Positions 1-9,175 of a stretch of 64,000 bases of DNA are shown piece after piece. Numbering within the stretch: position 1 is the stretch's first letter; each line of letters opens with the position of its first letter. Source of the DNA: Parapedobacter luteus (GTDB taxonomy: Bacteria > Bacteroidota > Bacteroidia > Sphingobacteriales > Sphingobacteriaceae); contig NZ_FUYS01000001.1 of NCBI RefSeq assembly GCF_900168055.1, positions 186,001 through 250,000 of the forward strand. The letters run 5' to 3'. The notes beneath the pieces are model-generated. The model had not been told where the DNA came from, ran no database searches, and was given only the letters and a program-made list of their open reading frames with translations. Position numbers and translations under genes: made by a program.

Positions 1-1
1 T

Positions 2-1924
2 ACCAATCAGATTGAGTTTGATGCATTTGGGAAAATATGGAGTGCAAGCTTGGCGGACTACAAGGTTTTGGACACGGGGAGGAAGCCCGAGCCGCCGCGG
101 TGGGGCCGAGGCAGCGGCCGTTATTGGGGCGATTCCGATGATGGCAGTGTCCGGGAAACCCCTTCGCCTGACAGCAACTGGGTGGCATATATCAAAAATT
201 ACAACGTATATATCCGCCGCAGAAACGACAAAGGAGAAGAGATACAGTTGAGCTATGACGGGGCGCTCGGCCATCACTATTCGCCAATGATTGCCTGGTC
301 GCCGGATTCAAAAAAACTGGCCGTAAATAAAGTAAGGCCCAATACGCAACGGAAAATTTATTTTGTTGAATCTTCGCCAAGCACGCAATTGCAACCTATC
401 CTGCAAGAGCGTAATTACCTAAAACCTGGCGATGCGTTGCCGCAAAACCAACCTGTACTTTTCCTGATAGAAAGTAAACAGTCTTTTGCGGTAGATCCGT
501 CATTGATTCCCAACCAGTACAGTATCTCCCGGTTGGAGTGGCGCAAGGACAGCAGGGCATTCACGTTTGAATACAATCAGCGGGGACATCAACGGTATGA
601 AGTGTTTGCCATGGATGCCGGCAACGGTTCGGTGAAGCCATTGATCACAGAGACCAGCAAGACGTTTGTTGAATATAGTGGCAAGCGATACCGGATGGAT
701 ATCAATGACGGCAAGGAAATCATATGGGCTTCGGAGCGAGATGGTTGGAATCACCTGTACCTGTACGATGGGGAGAGCGGCGCCGTAAAGAATCAAATCA
801 CCAAAGGAGAATGGGTGGTTAGAGAGGTCGTGCATGTAGATGAAGACAAGCGGCAGCTCATTTTTGCTGGAAGTGGGCGCGAAGCTGGACAGGATCCCTA
901 TTTTACCCAATATTACCGCATAAATTTCGACGGCAGCGGCTTGATGCCGTTGACTAAAGAAGACGGGAATCACCGAGCAACTTTTTCTGCTGATTATTTG
1001 ACCTTTGTAGACACCTATTCACGGGTGGATGCCCCGCCTGTATCGGTGCTTCGCAGCGCGACGGACGGCAAGGTATTGTTGGAACTGGAAAAGGCAGACG
1101 ATAGCGCCTTGCTGGCCACGGGCTGGCGGTACCCGGAAGTATTCCACGCAAAAGGTCGCGACGGCGTGACGGACATCTGGGGCGTCATCATCCGGCCTTC
1201 GAATTTCGATCCGAATAAGTCATATCCTGTTATTGAAAATATTTACGCTGGGCCGCAAGGCTCATTTGTGCCTAAGAATTTCAGCACACAACAAGGCATG
1301 GCCGCATTGGCCGAGCTGGGTTTTATTGTCGTCCAGATCGACGGTATGGGTACATCAAACCGCTCGAAGGCTTTCCATGACGTATGTTGGAAAAATTTGA
1401 AGGATGCGGGATTCCCCGATCGTATCCTGTGGATGAAGGCAGCAGCAGCCAAGTATTCGTATATGAATCTTAGCCGGGTAGGGATTTATGGCACATCGGC
1501 AGGTGGGCAAAATGCTGCGGGCGCAGTGCTGTTCCACCCTGAATTTTATAAAGTAGCGGTCTCTTCCTGTGGCTGCCATGACAACCGGATGGACAAAATG
1601 TGGTGGAATGAACAATGGATGGGATACCCCATCGGTCCGCAATACGCTGAATGCTCCAATGTCGAAAACGCCCACAAATTAGAAGGTAAATTGATGCTTA
1701 TCGTGGGCGAGGTGGATGACAATGTAGACCCTGCATCTACCATGCAGGTTGTGGACGCTTTGATTAAAGCCAACAAGGAACACGAACTGGTGGTGCTACC
1801 TGGTGCAGCACACACATCCGGGGGACCATATGGCGAACGTAAGCGACGTGATTTCTTTGTAAAACACCTTTTAGGCGTAGATCCGCCGATTTGGGAAGGA
1901 CAGCAGGCGATTGCCACCCGTTAA
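2..1924 (+). CDS. S9 family (DPP IV / prolyl oligopeptidase type) serine peptidase, N-terminus outside window
   Basis: The reading frame is open to the left edge, so the true start lies upstream; a TTG at 50 is only the first start-like codon. The visible part has a DPP IV-type beta-propeller (about residues 40-370 counting from position 50) and a C-terminal alpha/beta hydrolase domain (about 400-615). The catalytic triad is visible: Ser483 in GTSAGG, Asp556 in VDDNVDP and His588 in AAHTSG. Family S9 enzymes cut after proline in peptides and are usually periplasmic or surface-exposed in Bacteroidota. The double-Glu motif of classical DPP IV is not seen in this part, so the exact exo/endo specificity is open. 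It lies upstream of the GH97 gene on the same strand. A post-proline peptidase fits the glycoprotein-degradation reading of the locus, which is inference. Confidence 0.9.
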   Translation, partial: TNQIEFDAFGKIWSASLADYKVLDTGRKPEPPRWGRGSGRYWGDSDDGSVRETPSPDSNWVAYIKNYNVYIRRRNDKGEEIQLSYDGALGHHYSPMIAWSPDSKKLAVNKVRPNTQRKIYFVESSPSTQLQPILQERNYLKPGDALPQNQPVLFLIESKQSFAVDPSLIPNQYSISRLEWRKDSRAFTFEYNQRGHQRYEVFAMDAGNGSVKPLITETSKTFVEYSGKRYRMDINDGKEIIWASERDGWNHLYLYDGESGAVKNQITKGEWVVREVVHVDEDKRQLIFAGSGREAGQDPYFTQYYRINFDGSGLMPLTKEDGNHRATFSADYLTFVDTYSRVDAPPVSVLRSATDGKVLLELEKADDSALLATGWRYPEVFHAKGRDGVTDIWGVIIRPSNFDPNKSYPVIENIYAGPQGSFVPKNFSTQQGMAALAELGFIVVQIDGMGTSNRSKAFHDVCWKNLKDAGFPDRILWMKAAAAKYSYMNLSRVGIYGTSAGGQNAAGAVLFHPEFYKVAVSSCGCHDNRMDKMWWNEQWMGYPIGPQYAECSNVENAHKLEGKLMLIVGEVDDNVDPASTMQVVDALIKANKEHELVVLPGAAHTSGGPYGERKRRDFFVKHLLGVDPPIWEGQQAIATR

Positions 1925-1976
1925 ATTTCGGGTTACATTCGTCAATATCCGGGTAATCTTATTTAAGTGTCACTAT

Positions 1977-1984
1977 TACATTTG
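1977..1984 (+). promoter_or_regulatory. Candidate -7 element upstream of the GH97 gene
   Basis: TACATTTG matches the Bacteroidota -7 consensus TAnnTTTG and lies 50 bases before the chosen GH97 start. No TTG is found at the expected 17-23 nt upstream, so only half of a promoter is visible. Confidence 0.4.
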
Positions 1985-2033
1985 TAAAGACGGGGTCATT
2001 AGCTAGGTGGACGCCAGCTTATCATACAGAACT

Positions 2034-4031
2034 ATGTCTACAAAAAGGAAATATATAGGAAACGTTTTCAACTATTTGGTGTTCGTGTTGCTTATGCATT
2101 GGGGTATGGTGTCCGCTCGCATCAGCGATTATCGCGTGGTGTCGCCGGATGGCCAAGTGGCTGTTACGGTGCTCATTGATGGCCGGGTCACTTGGCAGGT
2201 GACCAAAGGAGGGCGGACGCTCCTGGATAAGAGTCCAATTGATGTGGTTATTGAGGACAATCGTCACCTCGGATGGGTAGGCAAGGCAAAAGGCAATACA
2301 ACACGGTCTGTCGATGAGCAGGTGACCGCTATCGTGCCGCTGAAGAACAGCGTAGTCCATAATCAGTATAATGAACTCGAACTCCGTTTCGGTGATTATA
2401 TGTTGCAGTTCAGGGCTTATGATGAGGGGGTTGCCTATCGATTTGTGACCGCATTCGGCGGCCGTATCGAAGTGACCGATGAACCGTTGACACTGAATTT
2501 CCCGACCAACTATCGCGTCTTTTGGTCGGATGAAGAGAACTTGGAGTTTCTCTCGCACTTCGAGAGCCTGTATACGGACAGTGCTGTAAGTGCTTTTGGA
2601 CCAGACAAGCACGCGGCATTGCCGTTGCTCGTTCAGTCGCCAGCAGGTACCAGCTTACTAATTAGCGAGACAGATTTGTACGACTATCCAAATATGTTTC
2701 TATTTGGTACCGGCAATAATGCCTTGACAGCCGGATATCCGCCGGTAATCCTGGATTCGGAAACTATCGGCGACCGACGATTCCGTATTAAGAAAACGGC
2801 AAGTTACATCGCCGAAACCGACGGCAACCGGACGTTCCCCTGGCGTACAATCGCTATCGCTTCGAACGACAAGGATCTGCTCATCAATGAACTCAATTAC
2901 AAGCTCGCTGGTCCACCGGAAATTGAAGATACGTCATGGATTAAGCCGGGAAAGGTCGCATGGGATTGGTGGAATGCGAACAATATCTACGGCGTGGACT
3001 TTAAAGCCGGCATTAATACGGAGACGTACAAGTACTACATCGACTTCGCTTCAAAATTTGGACTGGAATACATTATGCTGGATGAAGGTTGGACCCGTAG
3101 CACGACCGACCTTTTGCACGCTTCTCCAGATATCAATATCCAAGAACTGGTCGCATATGGCGCATCAAAAGGCGTTGGCGTGTGGCTTTGGTGCCTATGG
3201 GGGCCATTGGACGAGAATATGGATGCCATACTGGACCAATATGCAGCATGGGGGGCGAAAGGCATCAAGGTCGATTTCATGGCCCGGGCGGATCAATATA
3301 TGGTCAACTATTACGAACGTGTGGCGCGCGAGGCTGCCAAGCGAAAATTAATGGTCGATTTACATGGCGCTTATAAGCCTACGGGCTTGCACCATCGGTA
3401 TCCGAATGTGTTGTCGTATGAGGGCGTGCGTGGCTTAGAAAACCATAAATGGGAAAATACGATTACACCCACACACAACCTGACACTGCCATTTACACGG
3501 ATGGTTGCCGGACCGATGGATTATACGCCTGGCGCGATGAAAAATGTCGTCGAAGCGAATTTTCATCCTGCATTTACGGAACCGATGAGTATGGGTACAC
3601 GTGCTCACCAGGTGGCTATGTATGTGATGTACGAGAGCCCGTTGCAGATGCTTGCCGATAACCCATCCAATTATTTGGCAGATTCCCTTTGCACCGCATT
3701 TATCGCACAGATCCCCACGGTATGGGACGAAACGATCGCATTGGAGGGAAAGGTAGGCGCTTATGCTGCTATTGCAAGAAGGTATGGTGATACATGGTAT
3801 GTGGCCGCGATGACGGATTGGGATGCGCGGGGGCTGTCGCTAAACCTGCCTTTCGGCAATGACCAACGGTATCAGGTGACGGTGTTGCAGGATGGGATAA
3901 ATGCCGACCGTCATGCAGCCGACTATCGCATCGTCAGTATAGAGTGGAGTGGCGGGCAGCCACTGGAGGCTCCCTTGGCGCGCGGTGGTGGCTGGGTGGG
4001 GGTTTTTTCGCCTACATCGTCGAACCACTGA
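2034..4031 (+). CDS. Glycoside hydrolase family 97 (retaining, alpha-galactosidase-like subgroup)
   Basis: Secreted glycosidase of 665 aa. I chose the ATG at 2034 because it gives a normal signal peptide (basic start, hydrophobic run to about residue 28); a GTG at 2007 in the same frame would add nine residues. The order is the GH97 N-terminal beta-sandwich (about 30-280), a (beta/alpha)8 catalytic domain (about 290-560) and a C-terminal sandwich. GIKVDFM carries Asp414 and SYEGVRGLEN carries Glu463 and Glu469. From memory, the retaining alpha-galactosidase BtGH97b uses Asp415 and Glu470, so D414/E469 fit with an offset of one. The DLHGAYKPTG stretch lacks the HE acid I associate with inverting SusB-type alpha-glucosidases. 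Alpha-galactosidase is therefore favoured over alpha-glucosidase, by inference. It heads a tight three-gene run with DUF6055 and GH43. Confidence 0.9.
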   Translation: MSTKRKYIGNVFNYLVFVLLMHWGMVSARISDYRVVSPDGQVAVTVLIDGRVTWQVTKGGRTLLDKSPIDVVIEDNRHLGWVGKAKGNTTRSVDEQVTAIVPLKNSVVHNQYNELELRFGDYMLQFRAYDEGVAYRFVTAFGGRIEVTDEPLTLNFPTNYRVFWSDEENLEFLSHFESLYTDSAVSAFGPDKHAALPLLVQSPAGTSLLISETDLYDYPNMFLFGTGNNALTAGYPPVILDSETIGDRRFRIKKTASYIAETDGNRTFPWRTIAIASNDKDLLINELNYKLAGPPEIEDTSWIKPGKVAWDWWNANNIYGVDFKAGINTETYKYYIDFASKFGLEYIMLDEGWTRSTTDLLHASPDINIQELVAYGASKGVGVWLWCLWGPLDENMDAILDQYAAWGAKGIKVDFMARADQYMVNYYERVAREAAKRKLMVDLHGAYKPTGLHHRYPNVLSYEGVRGLENHKWENTITPTHNLTLPFTRMVAGPMDYTPGAMKNVVEANFHPAFTEPMSMGTRAHQVAMYVMYESPLQMLADNPSNYLADSLCTAFIAQIPTVWDETIALEGKVGAYAAIARRYGDTWYVAAMTDWDARGLSLNLPFGNDQRYQVTVLQDGINADRHAADYRIVSIEWSGGQPLEAPLARGGGWVGVFSPTSSNH

Positions 4032-4055
4032 AAGAATTCATAATTAAAAAAGATC

Positions 4056-5405
4056 ATGAAGCAAGATAATACATTCTTAAAAACCTTGGGCTTTATTTCA
4101 GTTGCGTCCTTATTGAACTTTTGCGCTTATGGGCAGTTGGCTGAAACCAAAGAACGGTATATTCCCCAAAAGGTTTACCGCGTACCCGAAGGCAATGACT
4201 ATAACGATGACAATAGCGAGTTTAGCTATAAGCGGATGATAGAGACCCCCAATTTTGCCGCCTTTTGGGCAAAAGAATACGGTGACGACCCCATGGCCAA
4301 CCCTGATTCGGCCAAACGATTCGATTTGGCGGCTGCGTTGGCGGAAGGTGAGCGGTTTTACAACTATTTTATCGACACCCTCAAGTTTGCCGACCGTGGA
4401 AAGTCATGGTCGGATAAATATAAAATACTGATATATGTGATTAGCAGCGAAGATGGTGGGGGGACTGCTTTTGGCGGCGGATCTGAACATGTCGGGATAT
4501 TCTGGGCGCCCCCGGCGCGGATCAATACATATCCCTATGGCACCTTTGCACACGAATTGGGACACTCTTTCCAGTTTCTGGTGAGGGCGGACGGCGCAAA
4601 CGGTGCGCATGGTTCGATGGCCGAGATGACGTCTCAATATATGCTATGGCAGGTGTACCCGGAGTGGATGACCTTTGAAAATTACCACTTGGTGAGTTTT
4701 ATGGAAAAAACACACTACGCGTTTTTGCATCCAACCAACATGTATCATTCGCCTTATGTGCTGGAATACTGGGCTGGAATACACGGGAAGGATATCGTAG
4801 CGAGGCTATGGCGTGAGTCAAATGAAGGCGAAGATGCCGTGATGACCTACAAACGGCTGACGGGAATTGGACAGCAAGCGTTTAATGATGAGTTATTCGA
4901 TGCTTACCGCCGGTTTATCACCTGGGATATGGACCGTATCCGGGAGGTTGCTTCTCCGTATGCTAATCAGCATCATACGTCATTGGTTGACGCGGGCGAT
5001 GGTTGGTACCGTATCGATAGCGTGAAATGTCCGCAGAACTATGGTTACAACGGTATCCAATTGGCGGTGCCTGAATCCGGGACAACCGTCAAACTTCGTT
5101 TCAAGGGATTGGCTGGAGCCAGCGGGTACAGCATGCACAATATCGATAAGGCGGGCTGGCGCTATGGATTCGTTGCCCACAAAGCGAATGGGGAGCGCGT
5201 ATATGGCAAGATCCGGACTGCTGCCGATGGTAAAGCGAAATTCAAGGTCCCGGATGAAACCAAGCACTTATGGCTCGTGGTCATGGGCGCACCTGAAGAG
5301 CATTGGTCAATACCGATGCGTCGAAGAGGACAACAGGGAGACGAACCCCCCAAGGAAGAACAGTGGCCTTACCAGATTAAATTAACAGGCACGACAGTAC
5401 GTTAA
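4056..5405 (+). CDS. DUF6055-type secreted putative zinc metallopeptidase
   Basis: 449 aa with an N-terminal signal peptide ending near AYGQ; Cys23 sits in a poor lipobox, so secretion is more likely than lipidation. The core contains HELGH at residues 166-170, followed by a conserved AEMTSQY segment whose Glu190 could be the third zinc ligand of a gluzincin-like site. The C-terminal part (about 320-445) looks like a beta-sandwich and ends in a QWPYQIKLT stretch shared with the protein at 16556. The family is known to me only as a domain of unknown function; peptidase activity is inferred from the motif. The gene lies 24 bases after GH97 and 11 bases before GH43, so it is probably cotranscribed. 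Together with its longer relative at 16556 it suggests the locus attacks a protein as well as its glycans. Confidence 0.78.
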   Translation: MKQDNTFLKTLGFISVASLLNFCAYGQLAETKERYIPQKVYRVPEGNDYNDDNSEFSYKRMIETPNFAAFWAKEYGDDPMANPDSAKRFDLAAALAEGERFYNYFIDTLKFADRGKSWSDKYKILIYVISSEDGGGTAFGGGSEHVGIFWAPPARINTYPYGTFAHELGHSFQFLVRADGANGAHGSMAEMTSQYMLWQVYPEWMTFENYHLVSFMEKTHYAFLHPTNMYHSPYVLEYWAGIHGKDIVARLWRESNEGEDAVMTYKRLTGIGQQAFNDELFDAYRRFITWDMDRIREVASPYANQHHTSLVDAGDGWYRIDSVKCPQNYGYNGIQLAVPESGTTVKLRFKGLAGASGYSMHNIDKAGWRYGFVAHKANGERVYGKIRTAADGKAKFKVPDETKHLWLVVMGAPEEHWSIPMRRRGQQGDEPPKEEQWPYQIKLTGTTVR

Positions 5406-5416
5406 CATTTAAAGAA

Positions 5417-8400
5417 ATGTACAGAGATTGCTCCCTTCTTTTAAGTGTCTTTTTGAGGTTTTTTTGCTTTAATGTGTTCTTGTCAAGTGCAAATGGCCAG
5501 GCACTGGCTCCGCACGAGCGGCCAAGCATGGGCAATCCCATCATACCGGGTTACTTTGCCGACCCAACGGTACGGAAGATCGGAGATACCTATTATATCT
5601 ATGCCACGACGGACGGTAATGGCTGGGGCGCGGGGCCTTCGCAAGTGTGGACCTCCAAGGACTTCGTCAACTGGACCATCCAGCCCATGAACTGGCCCAA
5701 TACGCATTGGTATTGGGCACCCGAGATGACCCCAGGTTACGATGGCCGGTATTACCTGTATTACAGCCAGCCTGTGCAGCTTTATGGGGCGGTTTCCGAC
5801 AGTCCGGTGGGTCCTTGGTCTCCTTTGCAGCCGGAAGGGGAAGCCCTCGTTCCGAACTACAAAATTCCCGGCGTGATTACGCTTGATGGGCAGGCATTCC
5901 GTGACGACGACGGCAAGATATACCTATATTGGGGGACGTGGGGCATCTATCCCGACCATGGGTGCGCTGTCGGATTGCTGAACCCCGATATGAAGACCTT
6001 TGCGGATATCAAGCTGATCCCCAACACCGATGCAACGGACTTTTTTGAGGCTCCTTTTGTTTTTAAGCGCAAAGGCATTTATTATTTCATGTATTCTTCC
6101 GGACGGTGCGAGGACGATACCTATCGGGTACAGTATGCGATGAGCAAGCATGGGCCTATGGGCCCGTTTGTGTATCCGGAAGCGCATAATCCGGTACTCT
6201 CCACCAATAGCGATGGCACCGTGCACGGCCCTGGACATCACAGCATCCTTCAGGAAGGCGACCAATACTACATCATTTACCATCGGCATAATAATCCCCA
6301 TTCGGGTGGGGGATTCCACCGGCAGGTAGCCGCTGACCGGATGGAATTTGACCATGAGGGCAACATCGTTAAGGTCGTGCCTACGCACGGTGGCGTTGGA
6401 TACCTCGGTGAAAATACCATTCCTTATAAAAACCTTGCGTTTGGCGCTAAGGTGACGGCTTCTTCGGCCTATAGCGAAGCTTTTAGCCCCCAGTTTGCGG
6501 TCGATGACAACAACGGCACGCTTTGGAAAGCGGCGGATAATCAGGCTTCTGCCTGGCTGCAGCTGGACCTCGGGGAGGTAAAGGCTGTGAGGACCATACA
6601 TACCCAGTTTGAATACGCTACCTGGTATTACGGGTATGTCATCGAGTACTCTGCCGATGGTGCCACTTGGCAGACCTTCTCCAACCGGCGGGACAACCGC
6701 CGCTGGGGTAGCCCCATGATTGACGAAGGCGATGTACGTGCCAGGTATCTCCGCATGACGATCGATCAGACACAAGTGCCCGGGATGTTTAAAGCCATTT
6801 GGAATATCAAGGTTTTTGCGGAAGCCGGTGTGGGCAGGCCCGTGCTGTCGGATGAACAGCCGCTTACTCCGCGGGATACCCCCGGGGGGCTGTTAATTGA
6901 TGTTGATGCGGCCAAGCTACCCTTGGGAAGTATGTTGACGAAGCTGCCCAACAACGGTAGCCTGGCTGGAGAATGGAATGCTGAGGGTGCACCGTATGTG
7001 GCCATGCTTGCTGGGAGACAGGCCGTCATCTTCGATGGTAAGACCGCTTTTCGTTCTTCATTTGCCGTACCAACGACTTTGTCTGGCAATAGCAGCCATA
7101 CGGTTTCCGCGTGGGTATTTAACCCTACTGTCGAGCGGCATGAGCCGCTGCTGGCTTGGACGCAAGGCGCGCAGGATCTCTCGCGCGGCATCGTGGGTTA
7201 TGGCCATGACCGCGGCAATGGGGCTGTCGTCCGCGGAGCATGGCCGGATGTTGCTTACCAAACGGTGCCCGAAGCTGGCCAATGGCACCATATCGCCGTC
7301 ACCTTCGATGGTTATATGGAGCGCTTGTATGTCGACGGTACGGAGGTCAATACGTCAAACAAAATGCTATTGATGAACGCTGCACGTGCATTTATGATGG
7401 GAAAGGCTTTCGGCGAATCTGATTATTTTTCGGGCGCGCTGTCCTCACTTAAGGTTTATGACCGGGCATTGTCGGCAGCCGAAGTGATCGCGGATTATCA
7501 ACACGAAAACACATCGAAGGCACTGGTGTGGTTGCGTGCCGACGAACTGGCGTTTGGTGCGGTGAGCCGTTGGGAAAACGAAGGTGTGCTCGGCGGCGAT
7601 TTACAAGTGGCCAGTGGAACGTTGAAAGCCAGCATAATCTGTGGACGAATAGCCGCGGCTGCCGAAAGACCAGTAACAATCCAAGCTGCGCCGGTTGCCG
7701 AAGCGTTCGGCCAAAAGCAAGATCAGGATGCGACGCTTATGGTGGATTTTTGTATCACGGGAAAAAAATCTGCGCTTTATGGAATTAGCGGGATTGGGCA
7801 CCAATTGAATATTGGACAGTGGGGACAGTTGGTTGTGATGCGCAAGGATGGCCTGGCGCATGTTTATGTGAATGACCAACCGGTAAAGGTGCAACAAGAC
7901 CAACTCAATCGGTATTTCGTCGACATAGAAACCGGTTTGTTTTCGCTGAACGATATGGCCGTAGCCTCGATCCGTGTATTCGAAGGGGCTTGGACGAATG
8001 AGCAACTGGCAGCAAACGGCTATCAGGAAATGCAGGTGGGCACATGCGCTTGGGGAGCGGCTGTATTTGAAGTGCCGCCGATGTTTATCAACGAAAATAC
8101 GGTATTCATGCGTGCCGAGGCGATAGATGGGGTGGGTATGCAATACCAGTTTGTGGATTCAATCGGGAATGTGTGTAGCGGATGGCTAGATCGGACGGAT
8201 TTTCTGGTGGTCTGCGATAACGCAGATAGGATACCCGCTTTCCAGGTTGTTGCCAAGGATCGGTATGGCTACGTGACGAAGCCAACTAACCCCATCCAGG
8301 CGGGTACCCGTGCCGTGGCAAGCCCCGCGGACTTTGCCGTGTCACACGATTTTCTTGATGACGGCGTAGTGGGCACCCATTGGGATGGCATTTCCGGAGA

Positions 8401-8956
8401 CCGGGATGCTTTTCAGACCGTAAGCAGCGGTGGGGGTGAGCTGCAGCTTTCGTCTGTTAATACCCAATGGAACGGAAGCCGCAGCACCGGGCCGTTTTTG
8501 TACCGCGAGGTGAGCGGTGATTTCGTAGCGCAGACCGAGTTGGACGACGTCAGTGGGCGGGACGAACGGCGTGGCAGTCCGAACGAAACCGGAATCATGC
8601 TTTCTTTTGAAGGTACCGATGGTCGCCAACACCTACTGCAGAGCAGTGTGATGACCGGTTGGAATGTCGGTAATCTCGTGACGGTCATTGATGGCCGGGG
8701 CCGTCGCCAGCAGAACAATGGCCGGGGCTGGAGTTTCCATCGCCACTTACAGCTACAGCGATTGGGCTCCACGATCTATCTGCGCAGCAGCGAAGATGGC
8801 CGGAATTGGCAGGAGTTGCCCGGTAGTCCATATCACATGGATAGCCTTGTAGGCAATAAGCCCGTGCATGTCGGCCTTTACCAAGTGACGAACGAAAATA
8901 AGCAGGGATACGGCACGTTTAAGTCGTTTACTGTATTCAAATCCCAAACCGATTAA
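5417..8956 (+). CDS. Multimodular GH43 family glycosidase (arabinofuranosidase/galactosidase type) with CBM32, LamG and DUF1349-like modules
   Basis: 1179 aa, secreted (signal peptide to about residue 28, ending in SSANGQ). The five-bladed GH43 propeller covers about residues 38-330 and has the expected three acidic residues: Asp49 (YFADPT, general base), Asp157 (TLDGQ, pKa modulator) and Glu211 (FFEAPF, general acid). An F5/8 type C (CBM32-like) module follows at about 335-470, a LamG/concanavalin-like module at about 490-690, a less clear beta-rich stretch at 700-960, and a DUF1349-like sandwich at about 965-1179. Such length is unusual for GH43; the extra modules probably bind the glycan. 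GH43 members hydrolyse arabinan, arabinoxylan, side-chain Araf or galactan, and the exact substrate cannot be read here. It is the last gene of the GH97-DUF6055-GH43 run. Confidence 0.9.
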   Translation: MYRDCSLLLSVFLRFFCFNVFLSSANGQALAPHERPSMGNPIIPGYFADPTVRKIGDTYYIYATTDGNGWGAGPSQVWTSKDFVNWTIQPMNWPNTHWYWAPEMTPGYDGRYYLYYSQPVQLYGAVSDSPVGPWSPLQPEGEALVPNYKIPGVITLDGQAFRDDDGKIYLYWGTWGIYPDHGCAVGLLNPDMKTFADIKLIPNTDATDFFEAPFVFKRKGIYYFMYSSGRCEDDTYRVQYAMSKHGPMGPFVYPEAHNPVLSTNSDGTVHGPGHHSILQEGDQYYIIYHRHNNPHSGGGFHRQVAADRMEFDHEGNIVKVVPTHGGVGYLGENTIPYKNLAFGAKVTASSAYSEAFSPQFAVDDNNGTLWKAADNQASAWLQLDLGEVKAVRTIHTQFEYATWYYGYVIEYSADGATWQTFSNRRDNRRWGSPMIDEGDVRARYLRMTIDQTQVPGMFKAIWNIKVFAEAGVGRPVLSDEQPLTPRDTPGGLLIDVDAAKLPLGSMLTKLPNNGSLAGEWNAEGAPYVAMLAGRQAVIFDGKTAFRSSFAVPTTLSGNSSHTVSAWVFNPTVERHEPLLAWTQGAQDLSRGIVGYGHDRGNGAVVRGAWPDVAYQTVPEAGQWHHIAVTFDGYMERLYVDGTEVNTSNKMLLMNAARAFMMGKAFGESDYFSGALSSLKVYDRALSAAEVIADYQHENTSKALVWLRADELAFGAVSRWENEGVLGGDLQVASGTLKASIICGRIAAAAERPVTIQAAPVAEAFGQKQDQDATLMVDFCITGKKSALYGISGIGHQLNIGQWGQLVVMRKDGLAHVYVNDQPVKVQQDQLNRYFVDIETGLFSLNDMAVASIRVFEGAWTNEQLAANGYQEMQVGTCAWGAAVFEVPPMFINENTVFMRAEAIDGVGMQYQFVDSIGNVCSGWLDRTDFLVVCDNADRIPAFQVVAKDRYGYVTKPTNPIQAGTRAVASPADFAVSHDFLDDGVVGTHWDGISGDRDAFQTVSSGGGELQLSSVNTQWNGSRSTGPFLYREVSGDFVAQTELDDVSGRDERRGSPNETGIMLSFEGTDGRQHLLQSSVMTGWNVGNLVTVIDGRGRRQQNNGRGWSFHRHLQLQRLGSTIYLRSSEDGRNWQELPGSPYHMDSLVGNKPVHVGLYQVTNENKQGYGTFKSFTVFKSQTD

Positions 8957-8990
8957 ATTTAAAGGTTTATTGGTTAATATCCGGCTGTTT

Positions 8991-9016
8991 TTGAATCCGG
9001 ATGCCACTTATATTTG
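8991..9016 (+). promoter_or_regulatory. Weak candidate promoter of the susC operon
   Basis: TATATTTG at 9009-9016 matches TAnnTTTG. The nearest TTG (8991-8993) is only 15 nt upstream, shorter than the usual 17-23, so this is tentative. It would give a leader of about 155 nt before susC. Confidence 0.3.
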
Positions 9017-9026
9017 AGAAGTAAAT

Positions 9027-9056
9027 AAACGTCAAAAAGACGTTTTTAATAACCAA
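9027..9056 (+). promoter_or_regulatory. Small hairpin and shared leader motif upstream of susC
   Basis: AAACGTC (9027-9033) pairs with GACGTTT (9039-9045), followed by T residues: a weak terminator- or attenuator-like hairpin. It overlaps TTTTAATAACCAA (9044-9056), a 13-base string also present at 27720-27732, just before the second susC gene. The rest of the 8957-9175 gap holds no gene. Confidence 0.35.
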
Positions 9057-9175
9057 TTTATAATCAATTCAATTGAAGGTGGTGCGAACCGTCATTAGTA
9101 ACGGTTGACGAACAATTTGCTTATCAACATTAAGTAATAGGTCTATGTTTTATTTATTTACTAAATCTGAAAGTT

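Noticed and set aside
2007-2033. GTG at 2007 as the GH97 start
   Set aside because: It would place polar residues before an otherwise normal signal peptide; the ATG at 2034 gives a standard one.
5924-6775. 283-aa open frame on the - strand inside the GH43 gene
   Set aside because: It is fully covered by the GH43 coding sequence with its intact motifs; the opposite-strand translation has no recognisable domain and results from codon bias.
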